From positions 10,316,501 through 10,380,500 of the forward strand of contig JABWDB010000008.1 in NCBI GenBank assembly GCA_019614645.1: DNA of 64,000 nt, read 5' to 3'. Source of the DNA: Stratiolaelaps scimitus (Eukaryota > Arthropoda > Arachnida > Mesostigmata > Laelapidae). Below, one piece after another: positions 35,601 through 47,816 of this stretch; position 1 is the first letter of the stretch; each line of letters starts with the position of its first letter. The notes beneath the pieces are model-generated. The model saw nothing but the letters and a program-made list of their open reading frames with translations. It was not told the DNA's origin and did not search any database. The translations under genes were made by a program, and so were the position numbers.

Positions 35601-38600
35601 CGATCAGTTTGAACCTCTGGATAGAAATAATTATAATAATAATAATAATAGAGATAAGCAGAGCGAAGAGATAGTGATTATGATGATCGACATAAATTTA
35701 GATTGACTCGTAATGGGTAATTTTCATGGAAGGATGCAGGGGAAGGGAGCCGCCTAGCGAGGTTTACCAAGCTATTTGCTAAGCAGCTTTCTGCAAGTTA
35801 AGTCTCATGCAATGTAATTTTTTTTTTGTACGACAATTGGGCATAAACTATGAAGTCTGAGGAATAATCCGACCACAAACGTCTTCAACATTAACCAAAC
35901 AAGTCAATATCGAATTAATCGTCTATGTACTCACCGACAGAAATGCTGTGTGCTGAAAGGGACCTCCCACATTCGGGCACTAACGGATCCGTTCCCACGG
36001 ACATGTCCTTCAGCACCACGCGTGGAGTTGAGGTCGACACGTCCAAGGTAAGCATACTGGAGAGATGGATTTGATAAGCGTACGTTATATTTTTTGTTGA
36101 AAATATACAATGCTACCAGTGAAATCGTCGGCCTGATTATTCTGGCCGCCTCGGCAATTTTTTTTTCTATCGCATATTGACCGTAATAATTCTAATCGTC
36201 GACAAAACATTTTTTTCTCTGTCATCCATATCCAATACGTCTATGAATATTAATTAATACTAATTGGCTGCAACCAATCTCATGTCACATTACAAGCATT
36301 TATGCTACAACATATCGTGCCGAAGCTAGAGAAGAGACAGACTCTCAACAGAGGATGGTTTTGGCAGGTGGGGACGCTTTGTCATCCACGTCAACCTCGC
36401 TGCACTGAATCGGCGCACATTTCACGGAAAATAGAACATCACCAGTGGTGTTCATGCGTTTAAAGAAAATTTCCCTTTAAAACTAAAATACACAAAGTTA
36501 CAACTTACCTATTTTGCACCTGCACAGCGCTACTTCGTTGACTTTTGATGGGTATCGTATTATGGCACTGGCAGCCACAGCAACGCGATCTACCGAGAGA
36601 AATCGCTGAGGTTTCGGCGTTGGCAGCAAATGCTATCAGGCTCTGCGCTTTATCAATGGCCTTGTTCGGGAAAAACAATAAGATAGGCTTTTACATAAGA
36701 ATTAAATCACAAGGCGACCAGGTAAATTCCTAATGATTTTAAAAATATCCCTAAATTACTAATATGACAATTACGCATTTACGTTATTATACTGGATAAC
36801 GCTTAAGCGGGAACGTCTGACCCTGAAAAAGCTCTTCCGTCTATATTTGGTGTAACCCTTGGCAGCTCATCAGCTTAACAGAAGTAGTAACGTGGAGGAC
36901 CTAAAGCGGAAATTTGATGTTAAAACAAATGCGAAGCAAACCGCCGCATTCATTGGCGGGTGGAACGAAATTATATTATATCTTCCAGACCAATACCACG
37001 AATCATGACCCATACAAAGTTGGGCGCATAGGACTAATAGTAACCAATCGTAAACGATCGGCGGTTGCCACCGTCGACCCGTCTGTATATCCTGATTGCC
37101 GCGGGTTGTAGCCGAAGTCCGGATATCTAAAAAGAAAACATTCCCCAAGCTGACTCTTGGCTTTGTTTTGCCAATATATGACACACCTCGACTCTGAGCC
37201 ACAAGGTGGTTACTACAAGGACATATCGGGGTCACCTTTTGCTTGATTTTCAACCTTGGCGCACCTGACAAGAATCCACAGGCAGATGAATAGATGACAA
37301 GTAAATCTATCGATTCTACGAGTCTGGCAGGATTCAAGCCCAAGCTATACATCTGTTCCGATTGTCGATCCCCACTGGACCCGGCTTTGCATAATCTACT
37401 CTGCACGTCTGCGATCATTGATACTACTCGTGATATTTTGACAATTTTCCCAGCGATCGATGAGGTGGCCCACGTGTCCTTATCACGTTGTTATCCGTGA
37501 AAATAGGTTACACGTGCAACCAAATGTAAATGAATCATACAAAATATTTTCATATGTGCATATACCATTGAATATAAAACAGAAATAAAATAAAAAAAAA
37601 GGCCGTCGTTATGATCTTCGTCACCTACCGATACTGCTACGGTGCCGCTTACACTTAAGCTCTTTTCGGTTTGGTGCGATGACGCCTGCTGTACACCGCT
37701 CTCGACCTGTGTAGCTATCCCGCTGAAGCTGAAATCCGTATCCTGACTTGTCGTCGTTCCGTCATCGCTGTCCATCGCTACAGGTCGCTGACTTGTCAGT
37801 ACAGGTGACAGGAGCGTTTGCTTAAGCAGCTTTTTCGGCACGACCGATCCAGATACGCGAGTGGGCGTTGGCACCTCTACCGCGCGGTTATGGCCAGCAG
37901 CACCACCGGTGATATGAGCTGTCCCCATGTGCGGTGTTGACGGAGTAACCGGTGTTGACTTCCGGGCGAATATTACCTGGCCACCAATATTGGGGTTGTC
38001 CTGAGAGGCGAGCGGACTGTCCAGCTGTGTTTTTTTTGCTAGAGTAGATTTCACCTTATTGGATTTTGGGGACGGACTGAAATGGAACATTCAGTGTTGA
38101 TATGGTTGTGAAGACAAAAAATTGCACATTGCGTAGTAAGCTACGACAATACGATATCGATGTCAAATGAGCTCCGTGCATTAAGTTGAGTCGTCAGATC
38201 AATAGCATATGAAACAGCGCTCTCGTTTTCGTTTCGAGGAAATAATAATAACGGATTAGCCTAATTACTGGCAGTTGCAAACGAGGCTCAAAATACGCAT
38301 CTCATTTCCATGACTCTAACGATAATGACATCTACTTATTCTTATATAACAACAACAACAACCTAACTAACCAACTTTTTGGGACAACAGAATTGAGATA
38401 ATTTCCGTTATAAATTAACAAGAGTGAAAATCATGTCTCTGCCTGCGATACAAGACGAATCATTCATCATAGGCTAGCGTTATCGGCACGACGCTCAAAT
38501 TTACCGTTCGTCTTCGGGGAAAGCGTAATCTTGTTTGCGTTTCTTAGCGAGACCTTGTGCGTTCTGTTTCTTCTGCTCAGGCAGGCTCTCCTTCACGAGA

Positions 38601-38792
38601 ATGTCACGGATTTGGTGCAATGTCGCCGCCACATTGTCCAAGTATTCCACTCGACGAATGCTGCCTGTCATCTGACATTTTGGACATTGAGTCTGTGGAC
38701 GTGACCGAGTTATCATGTTTATTTGTATACGCGCATATGACATAAGCAAAGTTAACATGTCCGATATTAGCAATTGGACGAGATGCATACAC

Positions 38793-38855
<63 letters not shown>

Positions 38856-39869
38856 ATAAAGATCATGCTATCATGTACTATTAATTGAGATATCTAGGTA
38901 TATTGCATGTAACTAAATCCTTACTATACATGGATCTCTTGCCGGGCGGCACGTTCATCGCAATTGACACACTTTTATCAACGGTTGACACTTAAATAGA
39001 GCCGAAAAAATTATAGTGACCATTATCGTGAGGCGCGCCCGTTCGAAGTGTTTACAATGAAGCGAACGTTGTTGAAGGGAACGTCTTCATCTTAGTGCGA
39101 GCGAAATATATACCGCCTTGTAGATCTCTTATAGCAGAGGCAATAGATTGACCGGAATCGATTTCTTGGTTCGACCTGACGGGTCCTATGGTGAAAATGC
39201 TCTTGAAATATTTAGTCATATCATAATTAAAATATTGTTAACCAATGTATATAAAAGTCAATTATCGCATTATTATTATTATTTAGAATGAAAGCGTACG
39301 AAAGCTTCAAGGCCGAGCATCGACGGCAATAAGTAGGTAATATGACATTTAAAACTGCAATCTGCTTAAATTACATTTTGAAATTGCTGTTTCGTTGTCC
39401 GTTCGAAGCTGCCCGTTTAGAGTGAATGGCCACTACGCTCATTGTGCTTAGCCCGAGAACGATGAGGTAGCTATGAAAGAACTATTGAAATAACAAAAGC
39501 GTACGCGCTTTTAAACTCAAATAGGTACATAGCTCAACACTCTGTCGAAGCTAATTTGAATTGACCCAAATCTATACAGCTGAAACGAACGAGGTTTAGA
39601 GGCACAATTCCTTCACTACGTGTTCGTTCAATGGTTTCGTGTTGGCCTACTCTATGGAACTGTTGTTGAACTTATTCAGTTGTGACTATTGCTCGTGAAT
39701 GTTTCGGACTACTCACCTTGTGATGTTCAGCGCAACGGAAGCAAAGATAATGGAAGCAGGGTGTCATCACACTGGGTTGTTGGAGGAAGCCACGACACGC
39801 ACTGCAGGTTGCAATCATTCGAATCTTACCAGCCAACTCAATTGTCGTGCGCTCAGCCGCGACCGCCAT
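32669..39869 (-). CDS. BARD1-type RING finger protein without ankyrin or BRCT domains, twelve exons, about 800 residues
   Basis: Exons are 39869-39717, 38692-38505, 38076-37629, 36660-36509, 36056-35935, 35616-35171, 35034-34920, 34812-34760, 34512-34420, 33698-33384, 33153-32906 and 32738-32669; every junction is GT-AG and phase-compatible. The RING ligands are C22, C25, C38, H40, C43, C46, C54 and C57. The 12-residue first loop and short second loop match BARD1 better than BRCA1. A helix (LDNVAATLHQIRDIL) follows, as in BARD1, then SPSPKSNKVKS. The middle is long, Ser/Thr-rich and low in complexity, with a Cys cluster (CCGCQCH) in exon 4. Exon 11 has an acidic run and the C terminus is a short charged helix. 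A ubiquitin ligase role in DNA damage is inferred from the RING only. The 3' exons could belong to a second gene, but unbroken phase over 12 exons argues for one. Internal donor choices at exons 7 and 10 are the least certain. Confidence 0.8.
38796..38852. repeat. (TA)n microsatellite in RING gene intron 1
   Basis: This is an uninterrupted TA tract of about 57 bases, 104 bases upstream (in transcript sense) of the exon 2 acceptor. It is the longest pure TA run I noted in the window. Confidence 0.97.
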
Positions 39870-40863
39870 GATTTACGGCTGGTGAGAGACACGACTCAGT
39901 ATATTCTAGCACACAATGAATCGGTGTATATACACAAATATAGCCAAATCACGAGCGTGTACCACCCCGTTCCGACTGGCAGTTTGCCACCGACACAGTA
40001 GTGTCTCTCGACACCTGGCGATTCTTCTTAACAGATGTTGGGTATTCTCTTCAACATTCGGGTGCTATCCGCATGGTAATATTCACGAGACAGAACATTA
40101 TCGAGCCTCTAAAGGAGCGGTGTTCATCTCAAGTAAATCGACCTGTCAAGATGAGGGCGCCTGCTCGAAAGAGATAATATTACCTAACTTTAAAAGTATT
40201 GAGTACACCCCAGTTGTATCTTCTGTTGGTTGCCGAACGCACAGGCGGAAATTGGCGCCAAACACGAAATGATATGATCATCTTTGACTAACCGATTGCA
40301 ATACACACATTTTTGGATGGCCCCTTAGCAATGGTTCGACAAATGTGATCCCAATCTGCCATAATTGAGTATCGGCAAATCACTGATATTGGCTCGATAG
40401 TCGAATTTAGTTTGTCATAGGCGCTCCGTTTAACATTTTCTCATTCATTCAGAGTATTCTTGATGGCGCGCCCTCGTCTGCTGGCCGGCGAGGGAGTCGT
40501 CCGGCATTCGTTATCTCTCTCCCTGGATGGCCGGGAAAGGGCACTGCTGAATGTTAACAACGTGAACATCAGTTGTGTTCGGAAAACGCAATGTTGTGGA
40601 GGCCGGGTCGATATCATATGATGAAGGGTGCGAAGTGTTTCTTGTGCGATTTTCACCATTGCTGCCTGGTCACTGGAGCGACTTGTAGAATAGTCTAGGT
40701 GAACTACAGCATCTATACATTTTGTACGTGTCTTTGCCGAGACAAGCAGCAACGAACTGTTACCGTTTCAGGACTCCATGTGCGGCTGTTAAACGAAAAA
40801 CTGTGACTGCGTGAAGTGCTTGCTTGGATATTTCTGCGGCGCTGCCTGAGTGCCTATCTCACA
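39870..40863. promoter_or_regulatory. Shared upstream region of the RING gene and TFIP11
   Basis: The two start codons are 994 bases apart on opposite strands, and no other exon is seen between them. Both 5' UTRs and promoters are expected here. No TATA box or named factor site could be assigned with confidence. Confidence 0.45.
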
Positions 40864-43800
40864 ATGACGGACGTCGATATAGAGGAGTTTGGAGTGACCG
40901 AGTGGGATCTGGAGAATGAATTTAATCCGAATCGAGTTCGATATAAACAAACGAAGGAGGACCAAATATACGGAGTGTGGGCCGATCACGGGGACGGTGG
41001 TGGTGGTGGCGGCGGTGATGACGAAGATGATGAGAGGCCGTCATTCCGAGGTGCAACTCGGGGTGGGAACAAGAATATTTCGTTCATATCCGGAGGGACC
41101 GCCGGAAGCTCGAAAAGCGAAGAAAAGTCAGTCGAAGGCGATGCCGAAGCAGAGATCGAAGTCAGGGTACCGACGAAAAAGGTCCGTAGTATGGCTGGCC
41201 CGTCGGGAGTATTCGCGGGCGAACGAAGTGCGCTAGGCTCTACGATGGGCTCTTGGGAAAAGTACACTAAAGGTATCGGAGCTAAACTTCTGCTTAAGAT
41301 GGGTTACCAACCGGGAAGAGGTTTAGGTAAAGACCTTCAGGGGATATCGGCACCGGTTGAGGCGACACTTCGGAAGGGCAAAGGCGCCATAGGCGCCTAT
41401 GGACCTGAGAAACCTGCCCATAAGATAGCTGGTACCGTGCCGACGAACGTTGATGAGCTAGAACTCAAACAGAAACGGGAGGCCAAGCAGTGGAGGCGCG
41501 GAGAGAAAAAGGTCAAGTACGTCTACAAATCCTTGGAGGAGGTTCAAAAGGAAGGGGTGACTTTTATTGATAGACAAACCGGTCCTAAAATGAAAGTAAT
41601 CGATATGACTGGACCTGAACAGAGAGTGCTATCTGGCTATCATCAGCTATCACAGCAGCATCACCGACCAGATGAAGAGTCAACCTTAAAAGGACCCCAG
41701 GGGAATTTTAGCCTTCCAGAACTTGAAACAAACCTTGATATACTTATAGAATCTTGTGAAGATGACATTAAGCGCAACACGAGTCGGATAGAGAGCGAGA
41801 AGAATCGTATCACCAATCTGCGCTTCGAGCAAGGAAGACTGGTTCAAGAAGAGGACGAAAGTCAACGTGTTAGGGACACCCTCAAGAAACTCCATGAAGC
41901 CCTGCGCGAGCTAGAGGATGGATGTGGACCGAGTGCTGTGCGTGCCCTCAGCGTTGGTGAGGTATGCATGATCTTTCGACGCCTAGTCGAAGAATTTGAG
42001 GATGAATTCAATCAGTTCGAATTGTTTGATCTTGCCCCACTGATCATCTTCCCGTTGATGAAAGATTTCCTGTCGGCGTGGCAACCTCTTGAGAAGCCGA
42101 GTCATGGTGTCGAAGTGTTCCGACAGTGGAAGAACATCTTGGAGAGGCCTCAGAGACCGCGCGGTGCGCCCGATTATTTCTACAATCTAATGTGGGAGGT
42201 ATGGTGTCCCCCTGTACGTCAGTCGATCTTTCGGTGGTCGGCACGAAACCCGGAGCCTTTAGTGAGCTTGATGGAAATATGGAAGCCGATATTACCCGCC
42301 GGTGTGCTAAATCATCTTCTAGAACAAATAGCATTGCCTCGTATACAGCACGAAGTGGAGCAGTGGAATCCATTACTGGACACGGTGCCGATCCACTCGT
42401 GGATTCATCCCTGGTTGCCGTTGATGTCTCAATCGCTCGAGCCCGTCTATCAACCGATTCGCATGAAGCTTAGTTACGCCCTGACGAACTGGCATCCCAG
42501 CGATTCGTCCGCTAAGCTTATCCTCGAGCCATGGGTTGGCGTTATGCCCAAGGGCGCGCTGGAAGCATTCATAGCGACCAATGTTATACCGAAGGTATGT
42601 GTTCGGATATGTGTACTAGTATATGATGGGCGTATCATAGGCAGAAATAGGTGCAATAACATTTAATGGCTAAGAGCTAAGTTCATCCGCAGATTTTTTA
42701 CGTATTTCTCACTGGTCTCTCTTGTATCGTATAAGATCTGTGTTTTCGTTTTGACACTTTCGAATGTCATCATACTTGCGGGGTGCACATTGATAAAATC
42801 ACAGATACAGACTTTGCCTAAACTGTTCCATCTCTATCTGAGCCCTTAACCAACCGAGTCCTGATTTGGGTTTCATTTACAGCTCGGAGCTGTCCTTCAA
42901 AACTTCGTCATCGATCCGCGCAATCAAGAGTTCGAGCCGTGGCAATGGTTTACGGCGTGGGGTGATATAGCACCTGTCGCCGCTCTGGTCGCCGTGCTGG
43001 ACAAATACTTCTTCCCGCAGTTCCATCAGGTCCTGTTTCAGTGGCTACAAACATCGTGCAACTATGACGAAATGGCGACATGGTTCTCCGGCTGGAAGGC
43101 CGCATTTCCCGATCGAGTCCTGTCAGATAATCGCGTTCGGGAGCAGTTCCGCCTTGCGCTTGATCTAATGAACCGCGCGGTATCGGGACAGCCGATCCAG
43201 GCGGTTCGACCTCCTGAGTGTTTCCCTCAACCATCGCCGGTGCAGCAGCAGGCCAGGGAAAGATTCGCCGCGGCCCCAACCTCCCACAATCTAAACTTTA
43301 CATTTAAGGTAATGATTCGATTACGCTTGCAAATGGGATTTTCATAGTTTCTTCGATGCGCATCTCTACCATGATCCATGTGGCTGTAGGCGTTGTATCG
43401 TTGTTGCCGAGGGGCTTTGGATAGGTAACCCCTAGTTCGGAACACATCTCGTCAAATACGCCTTAAGCGCAGGCGACTTCTGGAGATTTTTTCCCTAGAT
43501 TCACTAGATTTTTTTCCCTCTATTTCACTCTATTTTCAACCGCGGTCGAATGACGGATACTTATTGGAGGAGATTGCTTCTCTGCAGGATAACTTGAATG
43601 TCGCAACATACAAAAGAGTGATGCGGTATTATTTATCACCATATCTCGTCGAATAGCCGTAGTCATTCATTCCGGATGATGATGATCTCACTGTTGTCAA
43701 CTATTTACAAAGCCCAATCATTAGGTATAGAACAACTTCTTTTTCGACTCTGTCAAACGCAATACTAACTAAAGAAAACACATGGATTTGTGCGGTCCGC

Positions 43801-43994
43801 AGGAAATGCTGGAACGTCGCGCACAAGAAAAAGGCGTTTTATTTATGCCCATACCGAATCGGAAGCAGGATGGAAAACAGGTCTATCAGCTGGGCAATGA
43901 TCGGCAGCTCTACCTCGATCGAAGCGTTATCTTTGTGTTTAATGGCCGGACCTGGGTGCCGACATCGATGGAAAGTCTACTAGATAGTTGTTAA
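40864..43994 (+). CDS. TFIP11: TFIP11 (tuftelin-interacting protein 11, septin-interacting protein 1), three exons, 782 residues
   Basis: This is a nuclear spliceosome disassembly factor that works with the DHX15/Prp43 helicase on the intron lariat complex. Exons are 40864-42594 (577 codons), 42883-43308 (142 codons) and 43803-43994 (63 codons plus TAA); both introns are phase 0. The N-terminal TFIP11 region has EWDLENEFNPNRVRYKQTKE and DDERPSF. A Gly/Asp run from a GGT repeat lies at about residues 43-52. The G-patch is at about residues 129-178 (GSWEKYTKGIGAKLLLKMGY, then GRGLGK and GKGAIGAYG). Residues 310-365 look coiled-coil. The GCFC region follows, with MWEVWCPPVRQSIFRW, WNPLLDTVPIHSWIHPWLPL and PWQWFTAWGDIAP. 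The C terminus GRTWVPTSMESLLDSC matches the family end. The length is close to human (837). The ATG at 40864 starts the conserved acidic N terminus. It is divergent from the RING gene. Confidence 0.97.
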
Positions 43995-43998
43995 TAAA
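43993..43998 (+). terminator. AATAAA overlapping the TFIP11 stop codon
   Basis: The stop codon TAA at 43992-43994 overlaps a canonical poly(A) hexamer at 43993-43998. If used, the 3' UTR would be only some 15-35 bases. Confidence 0.5.
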
Positions 43999-44320
43999 CA
44001 GCAGAGCAACGCGATTCGTATATTGTTAGCTAAACTGTCTCAGGACACACGGAGCAAACCACGAGCCAAGAGGTTACGTCAGTTACAAAGTATATCATAA
44101 AGTTATACAAGTAATTGTATCTAAAGACAATATACTCTTCTCTGCTAACGAAGTCATTAAACGATTTACAAAACATGTATATGGTAGCGTGAGGTATGAA
44201 TATAGGAAATGGTCAACTAAGATAGGATTATACACATCTTAATTGAATAATATTTTCTGACGAGCCGTCCTGTATAGGATATATATATACATATATATAT
44301 AACATAAACATTACTAGAAA

Positions 44321-44326
44321 AATAAA
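44321..44326 (+). terminator. Second AATAAA downstream of TFIP11
   Basis: A canonical hexamer lies 327 bases past the TFIP11 stop, after a short TA-rich tract. It is an alternative site giving a more usual 3' UTR. Confidence 0.45.
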
Positions 44327-45310
44327 TCACAACTTTGTTTTGCCTAATCGACACTGTACTCGGTGTGTGTTTAATGACATTCTAATTAAAAGATACTTAG
44401 AGCAGTGAAAAGTCGTGCGTGATTGTCAGTCGAGAATCGGGATTTTCATCTTAGAATGGCACTACGGACATGACGTGGTCATAGCCAACGTCAAAGACGT
44501 CACTAACTGCCTCTTCCGAAATCATCGGGCTCTAGTCCCCTATCGACGTTGTGTTATCGACAGCCGTCGACGTAGATGGCCGATTCTATTCTATAAAAGG
44601 GTGAATACACGCTAATCACGAACCTGTGCTGATGTTCGAAACGAGACCATGTTTCGTTGAACCTTGAAAAACGCTTCAAGCATGATGCGACACAAAATAC
44701 AGAAGCCGTCATTTGGTGTCTGTCTCAGAGTGTATTAGTGATATTTCATAATTCCGTCGGGGATGAAGAAAAAAAAAGAAAAAAAAAAAGAAAAACTACG
44801 ATCTTTATTGTATCTACCAACCGCCTACCCCCCCCCCCCCCCGGGATATGAAAACCTGGCTCCTTCACATCACCAATATGCCAAAAAGAGCAAATGGCCA
44901 CGATTTACAGCCGATATGTAAAGGCTGATACTATTCAATAGATGATCGTGAATTGTCTAATGGTGATCTATATTTCATTTATAACTAAAATAAAGACACG
45001 CGTAGTTAACAGGGATTTATGCCGTAACAGAGAAATATGTTTATATTTATATATATACTCATTTTGTTGTTGTTGTTGATGAAACACTACATATATTTTA
45101 TGTATTTTATATGTACAGAGTAGACAATATATTTACAATACCAACTTATCTTAATCATCATCATTATCTTCTTATTATTCTTCATATATATATATATATA
45201 TAGTGTGTATAGCGCTGATCATCACTATGTTAATAACCGTAATAGTAATAATTATTATATAATCTTGTATTATGTATATATTTATATTCATATATATATA
45301 TATTAATATA

Positions 45311-45349
45311 TGAGTGTTTGTGTATACTTATTATCAACGGTCGGTGACA
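45311..45349 (+). repeat. 39-bp dispersed repeat, copy 1
   Basis: This segment, starting TGAGTGTTTGTGTATACTT and ending CAACGGTCGGTGACA, recurs at 45910-45948 with 3 differences in 39 bases. Both copies directly follow a TA tract. Confidence 0.9.
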
Positions 45350-45845
45350 GCGGCTTAAAAGGGAATAACAATCTATAAGCGGCTCACTCGTCTTGAAAGG
45401 GCGGGGGGGTGGGGTCTGGCTCGTAAATATATTAGTAGTATCTTATTAACAGCATTATATTGTCATTATCATATTGAACGTCTCTCGCAATCTCTGACGT
45501 TCAATCCAACGTTCAATTAATGAATTGCCTAAATGGCCAGTTCACAAACAACACGCATACACTTCACTATTACATCGTAATGATAATAATAATAATAATA
45601 AAATAATAATGAATTCATGCTCTTATAATCTGTCGCTCCCACCACAAATGCCTTCCCCGTTAATATTCTATTGCCTCCCTCTAACCTCCGACAGGGTGTC
45701 ATAATTAATCTCTCTTGCTTGCACAGAAGACGTGGGCGCACACCAGTCCCCTCACACATTTCGGCCTTCTTTTCATTGTTCATGATCACGAACATGATCA
45801 TCATCCCTTATTCATATTAAGTTGAAATTACTATCAACACACGGC

Positions 45846-45848
<3 letters not shown>

Positions 45849-45882
<34 letters not shown>

Positions 45883-45911
45883 ACCTCTATGTATATATAT
45901 ATATATATATG
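45849..45911. repeat. Paired (TA)n tracts
   Basis: Two TA runs, split by a short non-repeat spacer near 45880-45890, lead into the second copy of the 39-bp repeat. Confidence 0.9.
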
Positions 45912-45948
45912 AGTGGTTGTGTATACTTGTTGTCAACGGTCGGTGACA
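45910..45948 (+). repeat. 39-bp dispersed repeat, copy 2
   Basis: This matches 45311-45349 at 36 of 39 bases. The 599-base spacing and shared TA-tract edge suggest a segmental duplication or a small element that inserts beside TA repeats. Confidence 0.9.
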
Positions 45949-46512
45949 ATACGTGGTGCCTTTCGTCGTTATTGTCTTGTTTGGCGTCGCCACCACTAGC
46001 ATCAACCACAATCAGGATGTCATGGCGACAGCAACACTGCCCGTGCCTCGTCGGTCCTGTACCTGCTGTGACAATTAACTCAGATACGGTGACCGAATGA
46101 ACGGACGATGTCGGTGAATCTCGACACAGCAGCAATAGCTGAAACCAGCGCACACTTTGGTGCAAGTGTTATCGACAATCCACTCGATTGCTGTCACATA
46201 GCTGTGTAGCGCATATATGACATCTGTCAACGGTCTGGCAATCCACATAATGTATCCATGTGTTGTCTAGCGATTAGTATGATGACACTGTGCTGCTTGC
46301 TTGCTCTAAGTTCGTCTGGGCGCCCATCCATGCTTCTATAGCTGTCAACAATCGAAAATAGGGGTTTAGCTGTGTTTATACTCTCCCTGGCTCTCTCTCT
46401 ACCTCTTTCCATTCATGTTTTGTCGACACCGGTACAGTGTCGCCGTTGTCCATCACAAGTCAGCAACGTGAATGAGTTTCCGCCCGAACTCCACGTTGAA
46501 CACCCCATATAG

Positions 46513-46550
<38 letters not shown>

Positions 46551-47745
46551 GGCGCCGAAAAAATATCGAATATTCGTGCAAAGGATCATAACTCGTCTGA
46601 TAAAAAAGTTTTTTGCAAAAAATCGGAAATCCATGGTCAAGCCTTATCATGCCCAACTGTCCCCTGTCACCAGTTCACACCGGTAGTGGGAGATTATGTC
46701 ATCAACTTTCAATTAGCTTTATTATATCAACTCGGCGCCGACGGATACCGTCGATACCAGTTGAAAAAAAGAGTCCGCAGTTCGGATCATGCCCAACATA
46801 TGACCGCCTTGTGTTTGTGTTCACTATTTTTATCATTTGCCTCTTCGCTTTGTTATATTATTATTATCATTATTATTATTATTATTATATAGTCACCCGA
46901 CCTCGTTTTCTTCTCCTCATATATATGTATATATATAGAACAAGCCTGTGTGTTCAGCGTATATAGGTACATATAGCATTCGAATAGTGATAATATCAAT
47001 AAGATAACGAAATAATAAACAACTTCATATAAATAACAACGAATAGATAGGTAGATCTAACCGATTGCACTGAAGAACTTTGACTTCAATCGTCATTCCG
47101 ACCAGTCACAGCTACTATATGATAATAATAATACTTCTATTATAAAACGGTCGGCCTCATCATCCCAATGTCTTGCATTCAGCTCAACCGACTGCAGTGC
47201 TATTACCAGCACGCTGTTATCGGCTATCAGAGCGGGCAAATTTGACGAGTGCCAATTTGTGAGTTAGCCAGCTTAGATTTCCAACCGTAACCATCCCCAG
47301 CGCTTCTTATGACAATGAATCCCTGTTGCCATATCGCACACGTACGTCGGACTGGTACGAAACCGTTTGCTTGGCTTGAAGGGTACACTCAATATGAACT
47401 ATTGATGACTTAAATGGTAGTGCAATAACACGGGGGAAAAGTGTGGTAAACCGCGTAGACACGAGGGCTCAGTGGAGATCCCCGTGAGGCCAACACTTCA
47501 GTTGAGAATGTAAAAAATCTTTGGGATTGAATAATCTCCTTAAATCTCATTCGGCTGCCAGCATATCGCTATAGGGCGTCTCGTTTACGAGCACGCTTGC
47601 TGTAGACTATGAATCATCGAAATACGACGATGCCACTCTTGGGCACAGACGCGTGTGGCCAAGCCGCGATTTTACTTTTTGACAGTAGAACGTTTGCATT
47701 TTGAACACTGGTGATGCATGCTTGTCTGTTATATAACGTTTTGTA

Positions 47746-47816
47746 TAATAATAATAATTATTGTTGTTGTTGTTGTTGTTGTTGTTATTATTATTATTAT
47801 TATTATTACTATTATT
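47746..47816. repeat. Compound AAT / GTT / ATT trinucleotide array
   Basis: A short (AAT)n run is followed by a (TTG)n run and a longer (ATT)n run. The AAT and ATT ends are complementary, so the array can fold as a hairpin with the TTG block as loop. Confidence 0.92.

Noticed and set aside
36870..37418. 182-codon open frame on the minus strand in an intron of the RING gene
   Set aside because: No domain, no recognised family, and the flanking exons join in phase without it. Most likely chance or a degraded insertion.
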